Shown piece after piece: positions 17,859-28,039 of a stretch of 64,000 nt of DNA. Position 1 is the stretch's first letter, and the number at the start of each line of letters is the position of its first letter. Both the position numbers and the translations under genes were made by a program. Origin of the DNA: Caryophanales bacterium. GTDB lineage: Bacteria > Bacillota > Bacilli > Bacillales > Amphibacillaceae. The notes under the pieces are model-generated. The model did not search any database and was not told the origin of the DNA. It saw only the letters and a program-made list of their open reading frames with translations. The stretch is taken from contig JARIBO010000004.1 in NCBI GenBank assembly GCA_029257405.1, forward strand, positions 1-64,000, in the 5' to 3' direction.

Positions 17859-18566
17859 TTACTCCTCGTCTGGATTACGTAAATAATAACCTACACCACG
17901 TCTTGTAATAATCCAATTTGGGCTACTTGGATTCTCTTCAATTTTTTCTCTCAAACGGCGCACCGTAACATCAACAGTACGGACATCTCCAAAATAATCA
18001 TAACCCCAAACAGTCTCAAGTAAATGTTCACGTGTCATCACTTGTCCGATATGTCGTGCTAAATAATGAAAGAGTTCGAACTCACGGTGAGTTAAATCAA
18101 TATGTGCACCATCTCGCGAAACACTGTATGCATCAGGATGAATTGTTAAGTTGCCAATAGGTATATCCTTTTTAGTCGGTACACCATCTTCTTCTTCAAC
18201 GTGTTGATGACGTCGTAAATTAGCTTTAACACGAGCGAGCAATTCACGGTTACTAAATGGCTTTGTTACATAGTCATCTGCACCAAGTTCTAAACCGATA
18301 ACTTTGTCGATTTCTGAGTCTTTAGCAGTTAACATGATAATTGGCATTGATTGTGTTTTTCTTACTTCTCTACACACTTCATTGCCATCTCTTCCAGGCA
18401 ACATAATGTCCAGTAAAATTAAATCTGGTTTTATCTCTTCTGCTAAATCTACTGCGTCATTACCGTCATGTGCAGTAGTTACTTCATAACCTTCTTTTTC
18501 TAAATTGAATTTTAATATATCTGCAATTGGTTTTTCATCGTCAACAACAAGAATTTTTTGTTTCAT
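17859..18566 (-). CDS. walR: WalR OmpR-family response regulator
   Basis: Protein of 235 residues: receiver domain with acidic pocket (VVDDE), phospho-acceptor Asp53 in [11 protein letters not shown] and switch Lys in VTKPF, then an OmpR-type winged-helix domain ([38 protein letters not shown]). It is the essential regulator of autolysins and cell-wall turnover in Bacillales. First gene of walRKHIJ-htrA, with AAGGAG before the ATG. purA, normally found just upstream, is missing. Confidence 0.97.
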   Translation of the reverse strand: MKQKILVVDDEKPIADILKFNLEKEGYEVTTAHDGNDAVDLAEEIKPDLILLDIMLPGRDGNEVCREVRKTQSMPIIMLTAKDSEIDKVIGLELGADDYVTKPFSNRELLARVKANLRRHQHVEEEDGVPTKKDIPIGNLTIHPDAYSVSRDGAHIDLTHREFELFHYLARHIGQVMTREHLLETVWGYDYFGDVRTVDVTVRRLREKIEENPSSPNWIITRRGVGYYLRNPDEE

Positions 18567-18644
18567 TTATAAAACTCCTTTATAGTATATTTATACTCAT
18601 CTGATTTCATTCTATTACTCTATCTTATCGCATTTTAGCAAAAA

Positions 18645-18688
18645 TGTCTTGCTTGTTTTTTTTATCAATAAAAAAAACAAGCAAGACA
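18645..18688 (-). terminator. Terminator after dnaB
   Basis: Perfect 19-bp stem TGTCTTGCTTGTTTTTTTT / complement with a 6-base loop, followed on the minus strand by TTTTTGC. It ends the gdpP-rplI-dnaB transcript before walR. Confidence 0.85.
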
Positions 18689-18729
18689 TAAAGTTAATTA
18701 TAAACTAACTAATGATTTGCTCGTATATA

Positions 18730-20091
18730 TTAAGCAGGAGGCACTCCACCATCGCTATAAGTATAATCTAAATCGACAAACTTATTATACTCTTTTACAA
18801 AGGCAAGTTCGATTGTTCCAGTTGGACCGTTACGCTGCTTGGATAGAATAATTTCTATAATATTTTGTTGTTCACTTTCTTCATCATAATAATCATCTCG
18901 ATATAAAAATCCGACTATATCAGCATCTTGCTCGATACTTCCAGACTCCCTTAAATCAGACATGATTGGTCGCTTATCTTGTCGTTGTTCAACTCCACGT
19001 GATAGCTGTGATAATGCTATTAAAGGAACTTCAAGTTCACGAGCAAGACCTTTTAAAGAACGTGAGATTTCTGAAACTTCTTGTTGACGATTATCTTGTG
19101 AGCTCTCACTTCCTGAAATAAGCTGCAGATAATCAATAATAATCATACCTAAACCATGCTCTTGTTTTAAGCGACGACATTTTGATCTGATGTCACTTAC
19201 ACGAATACCTGGTGAATCATCTATATATACACCAGCATGAGATAAACTTCCCATTGCCATCGTTAATTTTTCCCAATCTTCATTTTCTAGCTTACCTGTT
19301 CTTAATCGTTGTGAATCAATATTACCCTCGGCACAAAGCATACGTTGGACAAGTTGATCAGCACCCATCTCTAAACTAAAAATCGCCACATTTTCATCTG
19401 AATTTATCGCAACATTTTGCGCAATATTTAACGCAAAAGCAGTCTTACCTACTGAAGGACGAGCTGCAATAATAATTAAATCATTTCGTTGGAAACCTGA
19501 CGTCATCCGGTCTAAATCACGGTATCCAGACGCTATACCCGTGACATCACTATCACTATTATGAAGTTGTTCAATATTATCATAAACGTCTATCAATACA
19601 TCTTTAATTGGTTTAAAAGCACCTGCATTTTTTCTACTTGATACTTCTAAAATAGTTTTTTCTGCTTCATCTAAAACTTCTTCTACCGCATCTTCTTTAG
19701 CAAACGTATTAGTTACTATATCAGTTGCTGATTTTATTAACCTGCGCAATAAGGCTTTTTCTTCAACTATCTTACTATAATAATCTATATTGGCAGCGGT
19801 CGGTACACTACTTGCGAGATCTGTTAAATAAGTAACACCACCAACTTGCTCTAATTGTTCTGTATTTGCTAAATTTGTTGTTACTGTCACAACGTCAATG
19901 GGTTCTCCTCTTTCAGAAAGAAGTGACATCGTAGCAAAGATAGCTTGATGATTAGCCCGGTAAAAATCCGTCGAGATTAATCTTTCTGATGCCGTTGAAA
20001 ATGCTTCAGGCTCTAAGAATATAGCTCCAATAACAGCTTGTTCAGCCTCTACATTATGTGGAGGAATGCGTTCATTTAATGGTGCACTCAC
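18730..20091 (-). CDS. dnaB: Replicative DNA helicase DnaB (DnaC in Bacillus nomenclature)
   Basis: Protein of 453 residues: N-terminal domain beginning ERIPPHNVEAEQAVIGAIF, a linker, and a RecA-like helicase domain with Walker A ARPSVGKTAFAL and Walker B GMIIIDYLQL. It unwinds DNA at the replication fork as a hexamer. The start is GTG with a GGGGG ribosome-binding site seven bases upstream. It follows rplI by 32 bases. Confidence 0.97.
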   Translation of the reverse strand: MSAPLNERIPPHNVEAEQAVIGAIFLEPEAFSTASERLISTDFYRANHQAIFATMSLLSERGEPIDVVTVTTNLANTEQLEQVGGVTYLTDLASSVPTAANIDYYSKIVEEKALLRRLIKSATDIVTNTFAKEDAVEEVLDEAEKTILEVSSRKNAGAFKPIKDVLIDVYDNIEQLHNSDSDVTGIASGYRDLDRMTSGFQRNDLIIIAARPSVGKTAFALNIAQNVAINSDENVAIFSLEMGADQLVQRMLCAEGNIDSQRLRTGKLENEDWEKLTMAMGSLSHAGVYIDDSPGIRVSDIRSKCRRLKQEHGLGMIIIDYLQLISGSESSQDNRQQEVSEISRSLKGLARELEVPLIALSQLSRGVEQRQDKRPIMSDLRESGSIEQDADIVGFLYRDDYYDEESEQQNIIEIILSKQRNGPTGTIELAFVKEYNKFVDLDYTYSDGGVPPA

Positions 20092-20123
20092 TATTTTACC
20101 CCCTAAACATACCTAAAAACTTT

Positions 20124-20570
20124 TTATTTTTCTACAATTGAAACATTAATTACACCTGTAACGTCTGGGTGTAGTTTAACCGGTACTTTTGTTGTACCTA
20201 ATGAACGAATCGGTTCTTCTAATTCAATTTTTCTACGGTCTACTTTTTGTTTATATTGTTTATTTAATTCATCTGCGATTTGTTTATTTGTAATTGAACC
20301 AAATAGTTGGCCTGTGTCGCCTGATTTTGCTTTAATTTCTACTTTTATATTACTTAATATTTCTTTTAACTTTTCTGCTTCATCTTTAATTTCTGCTTCA
20401 TTTTCTTTAATTTTTTGTTGTTGATTTTGCAATTTTTTTACATTTCCAGGTGTTGCTTCTTCAGCTAATTTATTTTTAAATAAATAATTATGCGCATATC
20501 CTGTCGGTACGTCTTTTATTTCACCTTTATTACCTTTTCCCTTAACGTCTTTTAAAAATATAACTTTCAT
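20124..20570 (-). CDS. rplI: 50S ribosomal protein L9
   Basis: Protein of 148 residues with the L9 N-terminal signature [21 protein letters not shown], a long charged connecting helix, and the C-terminal RNA-binding domain starting at [12 protein letters not shown]. Its ATG overlaps the gdpP stop (ATGA). Confidence 0.97.
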   Translation of the reverse strand: MKVIFLKDVKGKGNKGEIKDVPTGYAHNYLFKNKLAEEATPGNVKKLQNQQQKIKENEAEIKDEAEKLKEILSNIKVEIKAKSGDTGQLFGSITNKQIADELNKQYKQKVDRRKIELEEPIRSLGTTKVPVKLHPDVTGVINVSIVEK

Positions 20571-22579
20571 GATTGTTTTCTCCCTTCAAAATATTGATCA
20601 ATCGCTTCAGTCAGTAGCACTTCTACTTCATCAATTGTTTTATCTTTCATTTGGGTAGCAGCATTCGTTAAATGTCCACCGCCATCAAGAGCTTCCATGA
20701 TAATTTGTACATTTATTTCCCCTAAAGACCTTGCACTAACTGAAATCTTTTTATCATCTCGTTCTGAAATTACAAAAGATGCTTTTACATTATTCATTGT
20801 TAATAAAGTATCTGCTGTTTGTGCAATTAAAACTTGATTAAACATATCGCCTTCTTCAGCTTTTGCAATTGCTATTGAATCAGCGTATAGGTAAGAATTT
20901 TCTATAAGCTTTCCTTTTTTAACGTAAGTATCTAAATCTTCTTTTAAAAATTGTTGAATTAAAACTAAATCTGCTCCTTTTGCCCTTAAATAAGAAGCCG
21001 CATCAAATGTTCTTGCACCTGTTCTAAGTGCAAAACTTTTTGTATCAACTATAATTCCTGCTAATAGTGTTGTTGCTTCTAGTGCATTTAATTTTAATTT
21101 TTTAGGCTGGTATTCAATTAATTCCGTAACTAATTCTGCTGTTGAAGAAGCATAAGGTTCCATATAAACAAGTACTGGCTGATCAATAAAGTCTTCTCCA
21201 CGTCTATGATGGTCTATCACAACAACATGATCAGTAGCATTAAGTAATGGCGGATGAGATACCATTGATGGTTTGTGTGTATCAACTACAATAATCAAGC
21301 TCTTTTCTGTAATAACAGCTTCCGCATTCTCAGGCGAAACGAAATGTCTCCATAATTCTCCATCTTTTTTAACTTCATCCATAACACGGTTCACGCCAGT
21401 TAACACATCATTTTCATCAAAGACTATATAACCTTCTTTATTATTAGATTTCGCAATATTTAAAACCCCTATTGTTGCTCCTAATGAATCCATATCCGGT
21501 CCTTTGTGACCCATAATTATAACATTGTCACTATCTTCAACAAGGTTTTTTAATGCATGAGAGATTACTCTCGCCCTTACTCTTGTACGTTTTTCAATTG
21601 GATTTGTTTTTCCACCATAGAAGTTAACTTTTCCAGACTCATCTCGGATTGTAATTTGGTCTCCACCACGTCCTAAAGCCAAATCTAGACCTGATTGTGC
21701 GAGTTGAGCGAGTTCTGGGACAGGAACATTTCCAGTTGCAATTCCCATACTTAATGTCACAGGATTCCTTTGACCTTCATCGATAACTAACTGACGCACC
21801 TTATCTAATACATCAAAATTAGACTCTTCTAGTTTTTCTAAAACTTCACGGGTTAAAACACCAATAAAACGATCTTGGCTTGTCCGTTTTATATAAAATC
21901 CATAATTCACAGCCCATTTATTAAGTGCTTCAGTAACTTTTGAATTTAATTGACTTTTTATATTATCAGTCATATTACGAGATATCTCTTCATAATTATC
22001 TAAGTAGATAAAAGCAATAACTGTTTGTTCATTATAGTTTTCACGTTCTAATCTTAACTCATTTGTTTTTTCGAAAAAGTAGAGTAATTGACGCCTATAA
22101 TCTAATACAACCTGATATTCAAAAGCATCTATTTTTAAATTAAATTCTTCTGTTACTTTTTCAGTTTCTAATTCTTCTTCTGTTTTTTCTTTTTCAATTC
22201 TATTAATTAAATCTTCTGAGATAACATTTAATGACTTTCCTATTACGCTTTCTTCTTCTGTAAAATGTTTCATATAAGGATTGATCCATTCAATCTCATA
22301 ATTATCATTATACAGAATAATACCAATAGGCATTTGTAATAGTGTATCATCCCCTACGCCGGCAACACGATATGACAAATTTGATACATACTCTAGCTGA
22401 TCATATTGATAGCGTCGCTCTGATATATACATATATATAAAGGTCATTACGGCTAATACAGCTATAATTAAACCAATTATCCAATTAAAATAAATTAAAA
22501 AGACAATAGCTAGAAATGTTACTATATATATAAGCCACAAGTGATTTGTTATAATTGGCTTCTCTTTTATTTCTTTCAT
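20567..22579 (-). CDS. gdpP: GdpP cyclic-di-AMP phosphodiesterase
   Basis: Membrane protein of 670 residues: two N-terminal transmembrane helices (about 12-52), a PAS domain, a degenerate GGDEF domain, and C-terminal DHH-DHHA1 domains with [27 protein letters not shown] and GGGHLTNAA. It degrades the second messenger c-di-AMP to pApA and so affects wall tension, potassium balance and beta-lactam tolerance. It sits between the YybS-like gene and rplI, the usual Firmicutes order. Confidence 0.96.
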   Translation of the reverse strand: MKEIKEKPIITNHLWLIYIVTFLAIVFLIYFNWIIGLIIAVLAVMTFIYMYISERRYQYDQLEYVSNLSYRVAGVGDDTLLQMPIGIILYNDNYEIEWINPYMKHFTEEESVIGKSLNVISEDLINRIEKEKTEEELETEKVTEEFNLKIDAFEYQVVLDYRRQLLYFFEKTNELRLERENYNEQTVIAFIYLDNYEEISRNMTDNIKSQLNSKVTEALNKWAVNYGFYIKRTSQDRFIGVLTREVLEKLEESNFDVLDKVRQLVIDEGQRNPVTLSMGIATGNVPVPELAQLAQSGLDLALGRGGDQITIRDESGKVNFYGGKTNPIEKRTRVRARVISHALKNLVEDSDNVIIMGHKGPDMDSLGATIGVLNIAKSNNKEGYIVFDENDVLTGVNRVMDEVKKDGELWRHFVSPENAEAVITEKSLIIVVDTHKPSMVSHPPLLNATDHVVVIDHHRRGEDFIDQPVLVYMEPYASSTAELVTELIEYQPKKLKLNALEATTLLAGIIVDTKSFALRTGARTFDAASYLRAKGADLVLIQQFLKEDLDTYVKKGKLIENSYLYADSIAIAKAEEGDMFNQVLIAQTADTLLTMNNVKASFVISERDDKKISVSARSLGEINVQIIMEALDGGGHLTNAATQMKDKTIDEVEVLLTEAIDQYFEGRKQS

Positions 22580-22606
22580 GTCCTCAACTCCTAATTTGGT
22601 AATGAT

Positions 22607-23551
22607 TTATTTAGCTTGCGAACCTAGTCGCTTTTTTAAGCCGAAACCTAGATCAATTATACCTAAAAGTCGAATAACTAACATCATTATTAAAGGAATT
22701 AATATTGATATAATAATTACAATGATTGGGATTGCCTTAGGCCATGTTTTTAAATCTGCATAAAAGAAGATAAAAGAATAACCTTGGAGAACCATTAATG
22801 TTGTTAAGATAAACATACTATTTAAAATTATAACACCTAGAGTTGTTGTGTCTTGATTAAAAAACGATAAAATGATTACTAAAAAATAAAGCCAAAAAAC
22901 AGACATAGGCAAGTTAAAGTTTCTAAAGGGAGCAAAGTAATACTTTTCTTTTCCTACACGATTCATTACCTTATATGCTAGAAATGTCGTGATAAGTGAA
23001 GTAAATATACTACTTATAACAATACTCGCTGGAATAAGTAATGTAATATTTTGCATTTGTTCTTTTACTAAAGTCATTTGTTCTTCTAATTGTCCCGCAT
23101 TTCCCGCTTGTTCCATTATTTTTTCAGTCATTTCAAATGACTCATCTATTAAAGTATTTAATTCTGTTTCTATATTTATTCCTAAAACAAATTGAGCTGC
23201 TAAAAAAACAATTAGCATGCCTAAGATAAAACCTAAAGCACCTTTTGCCCAAGTTTGATATGAATTCTCTTTATTATAAAGAGCCGTACCAATTGCTAAA
23301 CCACCAAAACTCGCAAGAATTGTTAATGGTAAAGACATTATTGTAGCGAACATTAATGATAATATCAATGCTAATATAATAATTAATAAGGTTGGCTTCC
23401 AATTATATTTAGATGCATAGATTATAAATGGAATCGGCAAAATAAATAAACCTATTAAGATAAATAATGGAATAAAAACTGACATAATTAACAATACAAT
23501 GTATATTGCCATTAGCAATGCACCGTCTGTTATTTTTTTCGATTGACTCAT
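22607..23551 (-). CDS. DUF2232 (YybS-like) membrane protein
   Basis: Polytopic protein of about 314 residues with roughly eight hydrophobic segments, a GALLMAIYIVLLI start and the C-terminal ...MLVIRLLGIIDLGFGLKKR typical of YybS/DUF2232 proteins, which resemble S-components of ECF transporters. Start ATG 23551 has GAGGTG seven bases upstream; the upstream TTG at 23566 would overlap it. The gene leads into gdpP with a 27-base gap. Function unknown. Confidence 0.85.
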   Translation of the reverse strand: MSQSKKITDGALLMAIYIVLLIMSVFIPLFILIGLFILPIPFIIYASKYNWKPTLLIIILALILSLMFATIMSLPLTILASFGGLAIGTALYNKENSYQTWAKGALGFILGMLIVFLAAQFVLGINIETELNTLIDESFEMTEKIMEQAGNAGQLEEQMTLVKEQMQNITLLIPASIVISSIFTSLITTFLAYKVMNRVGKEKYYFAPFRNFNLPMSVFWLYFLVIILSFFNQDTTTLGVIILNSMFILTTLMVLQGYSFIFFYADLKTWPKAIPIIVIIISILIPLIMMLVIRLLGIIDLGFGLKKRLGSQAK

Positions 23552-23725
23552 TAAATTACACCTCAACTTTATTAAAACCTATTACTATATATCATAGCAG
23601 ATTCTAATAAATTTACATTTTAATTATCCTCATTGCTAGTAAGCGACTTTATTCTTTTTATAAAAGTTACATGGTATAGTTAATTTATGATTAAAAAATA
23701 ATATATCATTGAAGGATTTGAATTC

Positions 23726-24208
23726 ATGGTCTTTTTAACTAGCTTTATTGAAAGTATCCAGTTACCTAAAAAGAAATCAATTTTTAAATTAAATCGGATT
23801 GGCATGGATGCTGTCGTCATCTATATGTTTATCCTACTAGCAATTGTTTCACTTCCCAATTTAATAAATCAATTAAGAGTCGGTAGTGAATTAAGTGAGA
23901 AGATTGGTTCATTTTTTTATTTAATTTACTTCTTTATTTTCCACTATTTAGTAGTTGTTGTCCTTGTATTTATAGTCATTTCTATAATTGCTTATTTAGC
24001 CACTAAATTAACCCAAATGTCAGGTAGAAAGTTACACTATTCTATTTTATGGAAAATGGTTGCTTTTTCAACAACTCTTCCCTTCCTACTTTACACTATT
24101 TTAGCTTTTTTCTATAATCTTAATGACAATTTCTTATGGCTTTCTTTTTTTTATACTTTCCTTTTACTCTATAAAATAATTACAACTTATCCTAAACGAA
24201 AGAAATAA
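23726..24208 (+). CDS. Small polytopic membrane protein, unknown function
   Basis: Protein of 160 residues with about four transmembrane helices (30-48, 68-95, 110-128, 132-150) and a basic tail ending YPKRKK. It may belong to a DUF1189-like group, but I cannot confirm that. It has a GAAGGA site, its own orientation (against replication), and lies between two minus-strand core operons, closed by a bidirectional terminator shared with rpsR. Confidence 0.65.
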   Translation: MVFLTSFIESIQLPKKKSIFKLNRIGMDAVVIYMFILLAIVSLPNLINQLRVGSELSEKIGSFFYLIYFFIFHYLVVVVLVFIVISIIAYLATKLTQMSGRKLHYSILWKMVAFSTTLPFLLYTILAFFYNLNDNFLWLSFFYTFLLLYKIITTYPKRKK

Positions 24209-24211
24209 AAC

Positions 24212-24258
24212 AAAAATTCCTTTTCATTGTCTTTAAGACAGCGAAAAGGAATTTTTTT
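24212..24258. terminator. Bidirectional terminator between membrane-protein gene and rpsR
   Basis: Stem AAAAATTCCTTTTC / GAAAAGGAATTTTT around a 17-base loop, flanked by A and T runs. Confidence 0.85.
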
Positions 24259-24491
24259 TACTCGCTTACGAAAGGTAATAATGCCATACTGCGCGAACGT
24301 TTAATAGCAATAGTTAATTTTCGCTGATACTTAGCTGATGTTCCAGTTACACGACGCGGTAATATTTTACCACGTTCTGAAATGAAACGTTTTAATAACT
24401 CAGTATCTTTATAATCAATATATGTTATACCGTTAGCGGTAAAATAACATACTTTTCTACGTCTTGGTTTTCCTCCACGTCTTCCACCCAT
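24258..24491 (-). CDS. rpsR: 30S ribosomal protein S18
   Basis: Protein of 77 residues, [19 protein letters not shown] at the start and [12 protein letters not shown]-like core ([20 protein letters not shown]), standard for bacterial S18. Third gene of rpsF-ssb-rpsR; S18 partners S6 in the platform of the small subunit. Confidence 0.97.
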   Translation of the reverse strand: MGGRRGGKPRRRKVCYFTANGITYIDYKDTELLKRFISERGKILPRRVTGTSAKYQRKLTIAIKRSRSMALLPFVSE

Positions 24492-24522
24492 TTGGATCCT
24501 CTCCTTCTAATATTACTCCGTT

Positions 24523-25017
24523 TTAAAACGGTAAATCATCATCTGAAATATCTATTGGTTCACCATCTGTTTTAAATGGCTCATTTGAACTTTGATTTTG
24601 ATTGCTGAATGATTCAGATTTCTGTCCTTGTTGCTGAGCAGGTTGGCCTTGGCTAGTATTTGATTGATTATAACTACCTTGACCTTGATTTGATGATCCT
24701 CTTGGCTCTAAGAACTGTACACTCTCTGCTACAACTTCTGTAACAAATACGCGCTTTCCATCTTTATCATCATATGAACGTGTTTGAATACGTCCATCAA
24801 CTCCAATCATACTTCCTTTTTTCATATAATTAGCAAGGTTTTCTGCAGCATTTCTCCATACAACACAGTTGATGAAGTCTGCTTCATTTTCACCTTGTTG
24901 ATTTTTAAAAGGACGATTAGATGCAACTGTAAAATTCGCAACTGCAACACCGTTTGGTGTATAGCGTAAATCGGGATCTCTCGTTAGTCTACCTACAACT
25001 ACGACACGATTCATCAA
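24523..25017 (-). CDS. ssb: Single-stranded DNA-binding protein
   Basis: Protein of about 164 residues: OB-fold domain ([19 protein letters not shown] to about residue 105), a Gln/Ser/Asn-rich disordered linker, and the acidic C-terminal tip DISDDDLPF that recruits repair and replication proteins. Start is TTG 25017 (eight bases after GGGAG) or the next ATG at 25014. Middle gene of the rpsF-ssb-rpsR operon. Confidence 0.95.
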   Translation of the reverse strand: MMNRVVVVGRLTRDPDLRYTPNGVAVANFTVASNRPFKNQQGENEADFINCVVWRNAAENLANYMKKGSMIGVDGRIQTRSYDDKDGKRVFVTEVVAESVQFLEPRGSSNQGQGSYNQSNTSQGQPAQQQGQKSESFSNQNQSSNEPFKTDGEPIDISDDDLPF

Positions 25018-25036
25018 TAGAACCACTCCCTTTTTA

Positions 25037-25324
25037 TTATTCTTCTACTCGAATTACCATTTGGCGAATTATATCATCTGAGAACTTTGCTTGACGCGTA
25101 AACTCATCAACAGCCTTTGCTTCACTTTCAAAATTAATTACTACGTAATAACCATCACGTAAGTCATTAATCTCATAAGCAAATCTTCGTTTACCTAACT
25201 CATCAACTTTAGCAATCTCCGCTCCATTATCAGTAAGAATACCGTTGAAACGTTCAATTAGCTTGTTATGTGCGTCTTCTTCAATATCTGGACGGATGAT
25301 ATACATTATTTCGTATTTTGTCAT
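25037..25324 (-). CDS. rpsF: 30S ribosomal protein S6
   Basis: Protein of 95 residues with [13 protein letters not shown] and [23 protein letters not shown], characteristic of S6. ATG 25324 lies eight bases after AAAGGAGG; a GTG at 25333 overlaps that site. The leader before it (GGGCCGC near 25350) could hold the S6:S18 autoregulatory motif known in Firmicutes, but I could not establish the fold. Confidence 0.95.
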   Translation of the reverse strand: MTKYEIMYIIRPDIEEDAHNKLIERFNGILTDNGAEIAKVDELGKRRFAYEINDLRDGYYVVINFESEAKAVDEFTRQAKFSDDIIRQMVIRVEE

Positions 25325-25491
25325 CCTATACACCTCCTTTTGGTCTATGCGGCCCTTTTTTATTTGAACTCGTTTAATCTAGTTCTTTAAAAAGAGCAAG
25401 GAATAATTTTTAAATTACCCACAGACGAATATTATACCAAAAAACAATTAAATAATCAACTAATTTCGAGATCTGAATTTACGCATATGCT

Positions 25492-26592
25492 TTATACATT
25501 AAATCTAAAATGAATTACATCGCCATCTTTTACAATATAATCTTTTCCTTCTAATCTTACCTTACCATTTTCTCGGGCTTGAACCATTGACTTTGCCTCA
25601 TATAAATCTTCATATGAAACAGTTTCAGCTCTAATGAATCCACGTTCGAAATCTGTATGAATAATCCCTGCAGCTTGCGGCGCTGTCATACCTTTTTTAA
25701 ATGTCCATGCTCTTACTTCTTGAACCCCAGCTGTAAAGTAGGTTCCAAAACCTAATAATTCATATGCTGCTCTAATTAATTTATCTAGTCCTGATTCTTT
25801 AATTCCTAGTTCTTCTAAAAACATCTCTTTTTCTTCAGGCCCTAATTCAGAAATTTCTTCTTCAATTTTAGCACTAATTACGATAACATCTGCATCTTCT
25901 TTAGCACTAAATTCTCTTACTTGTTTAACATATTCATTTTCTTCTTCTTCACTTACTTCATCTTCAGCAACATTTGCTACATAAAGAACTGGTTTTGATG
26001 TTAATAAATGAAGTCCTTTTACAAAAACTTCTTGTTCTTTGGTAAACTCCATTGCCCGTGCTGGAGTTTCTCCTTCGAGTCCTTCTTTTAAAATTTTCAT
26101 AACTTCAAATTCTTGTAATGCTTCTTTATCTTTTTGTCTTGATAGCTTTTCTGTTCTTTCATAACGCTTTGTTACTGTATCTAAATCAGCTAACATTAAT
26201 TCAATGTTAATGGTTTCGATATCATCTATCGGATCCACTTTTCCTGATACATGAGTTACATTTTCGTCATCAAAACATCTTACTACATGACAAATTGCAT
26301 CCACTTGACGAATATGTGATAAAAACTGGTTACCTAATCCTTCACCTTTGCTAGCACCTTCTACAATTCCCGCAATATCTGTAAATTCAAATGCAGTTGG
26401 CACTGTTTTTTTAGGTTGAACAAATTTTGTTAATTGTTCTAATCGCTCATCAGGTACCTCTACAATTCCTACGTTTGGATCAATTGTACAAAATGGATAG
26501 TTCTCTGATTCTGCTCCTGCTTGAGTTATTGCGTTAAATAATGTTGACTTACCTACGTTCGGAAGACCTACAATACCTGCTGTTAATGACAT
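25492..26592 (-). CDS. ychF: YchF/OLA1-family redox-regulated ATPase
   Basis: Protein of 366 residues with G1 motif GLPNVGKSTLFN, switch DIAGIVEGASKGEGLGNQFL, a coiled-coil insertion, and a C-terminal TGS domain (TFKKGMTAPQAAGIIHTDFERGFIRAE). YchF is an Obg-related ATPase that associates with ribosomes. ATG follows AAGGAG. Between rpsF and the DUF951 gene, as in other Bacillales. Confidence 0.96.
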   Translation of the reverse strand: MSLTAGIVGLPNVGKSTLFNAITQAGAESENYPFCTIDPNVGIVEVPDERLEQLTKFVQPKKTVPTAFEFTDIAGIVEGASKGEGLGNQFLSHIRQVDAICHVVRCFDDENVTHVSGKVDPIDDIETINIELMLADLDTVTKRYERTEKLSRQKDKEALQEFEVMKILKEGLEGETPARAMEFTKEQEVFVKGLHLLTSKPVLYVANVAEDEVSEEEENEYVKQVREFSAKEDADVIVISAKIEEEISELGPEEKEMFLEELGIKESGLDKLIRAAYELLGFGTYFTAGVQEVRAWTFKKGMTAPQAAGIIHTDFERGFIRAETVSYEDLYEAKSMVQARENGKVRLEGKDYIVKDGDVIHFRFNV

Positions 26593-26754
26593 TTAATAAT
26601 TCCACTCCTTAGGGATTTGATTCATTTTGAGCTAGAACATCTTAAGCTTAATGCTAAAATTCAAAAGCTCAAATGAATATTCTTAGATTTTTATCAATTA
26701 AAAGTTACCTATAATTTAATTTCCTATGAACAATATTGCATTTTTTAGTTTTTG

Positions 26755-26952
26755 TTATTCTTCATGTTTCATTATTACACGTTTTAGTTTTCTTTCAAAT
26801 TCTTTTCTTGGAAGCATGACACTTCTTTCGCAACCTTGACATTTTATTCTAATATCCATGCCGACTCTTATAACTTTCCATTTATTTTCTCCACAAGGAT
26901 GCCCTTTTTTCATTTCTACTATATCATTCAAGGCAAACTCTTTTTTTGTCAT
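26755..26952 (-). CDS. DUF951-family small protein
   Basis: Protein of 65 residues with KKGHPCGENKWKVIRVGMDIRIKCQGC; the three cysteines and MLPRKEFE are characteristic of the DUF951/YyzM family, nearly always found next to mscS, ychF and parB in Firmicutes. It has AAAGGAG before the ATG and starts 3 bases after the mscS stop. Function unknown; the CxxC-like pattern suggests metal binding or redox. Confidence 0.9.
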   Translation of the reverse strand: MTKKEFALNDIVEMKKGHPCGENKWKVIRVGMDIRIKCQGCERSVMLPRKEFERKLKRVIMKHEE

Positions 26953-26955
26953 GTT

Positions 26956-27870
26956 TTAATCTCCTTTAACTTTTTCATTTTTTCTTAATCTGAATGCATG
27001 TTTTTTCGTTTTTTCTTGATCAGAATACATGACTACTCTTGGCGCTGGAATATCTATCCCTCTACTATACAAACCAGATTGAATTTGTTCACGTAAATAA
27101 CGCTCTCCTGCCCACTGTTCACCTGGTAAAGTTTCAGCAATTACCCTAATTACATAATGAGATACATCTAAAGCTTGAACACCTATTATTTCTGGTTCAG
27201 TAATAAATAAATCTGTTTTTTGAAATACTTCTTTACTTATAGCATCAATAATTTTTTTAGCTTCATGAACATCATTTTCATAAGGTATGTTTATATCCAC
27301 GACAGGCACACCATTATGTATCGAATAATTGGTTACCTGGGTAATATTTCCATTTGGTATGACATATCTTTCCCCTGTCCAATCCTCGATTTTAGTTGTT
27401 CTTAAACCGATCTCTTCAACATAACCTTCCACTCCAGAGACATAAATATAATCTTCTACAGCAAATTGGTCTTCAAACACGATAAAAAAACCAGATATAA
27501 TATCTTTTACTAAACTCTGTGCACCAAAACCTATTGCAAGTCCAGCTATACCTGCACCCGCAAGGAGTGGACCTATTTTAATACCTACAGTATCTAAAAG
27601 AGTAAGTATGACTATTGTGTAGATTGTATATACTAATGCATTTTCAATTAATTTTTTCAAGGTTTTTTCTCTACGCTCAGTAATTCTTATTGCTTTTCTT
27701 TTATTTTTAGAAAACACTCTATTTATTACTTTTCTCGAAATTTTCACGATAACAGACGCTAAAATTAATATTAACGCTATTTTAAAAAAGAATCCAAATA
27801 TACTAAACCAAAACTCTCCACTTAACAAAGTCTCGAGAATTTGATTGTATTGCTGTTTAACTATTTGCAA
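26956..27870 (-). CDS. Small-conductance mechanosensitive channel (MscS/YkuT family)
   Basis: Protein of 304 residues with three N-terminal membrane segments and the pore-lining TM3 motif GAGIAGLAIGFGAQSLVKDIISG, then the beta and C-terminal domains (VEDYIYVSGVEGYVEEIGLRTTKI). It should open on hypo-osmotic stress to release solutes. TTG start preceded by AAGGAG. Confidence 0.93.
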   Translation of the reverse strand: MQIVKQQYNQILETLLSGEFWFSIFGFFFKIALILILASVIVKISRKVINRVFSKNKRKAIRITERREKTLKKLIENALVYTIYTIVILTLLDTVGIKIGPLLAGAGIAGLAIGFGAQSLVKDIISGFFIVFEDQFAVEDYIYVSGVEGYVEEIGLRTTKIEDWTGERYVIPNGNITQVTNYSIHNGVPVVDINIPYENDVHEAKKIIDAISKEVFQKTDLFITEPEIIGVQALDVSHYVIRVIAETLPGEQWAGERYLREQIQSGLYSRGIDIPAPRVVMYSDQEKTKKHAFRLRKNEKVKGD

Positions 27871-27968
27871 AAAAACACTCCTTAACTTTTAATTTCATTT
27901 ACTAGATTACTTTTATTAATAAAAGTTAGATTATTTTTAAACACTTTAATTTTCAGAATATTTTAAAA

Positions 27969-27984
27969 TGTTTCACGTGGAACA
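27969..27984. other. parS centromere site (left)
   Basis: Perfect 16-base parS, TGTTTCACGTGGAACA, between mscS and parB. ParB loads here to form the segregation complex and recruit SMC. Confidence 0.92.
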
Positions 27985-28008
27985 TTTTTTAATTTTATCA
28001 AAATAAGA

Positions 28009-28032
28009 GGCTGACAAAATAAATCGTCAGCC
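28009..28032 (-). terminator. Terminator after parB
   Basis: GGCTGAC / GTCAGCC stem just after the parB stop, with a T-rich minus-strand tail (TCTTATTTT). Short stem, so moderate support. Confidence 0.6.
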
Positions 28033-28039
28033 ACGATAC

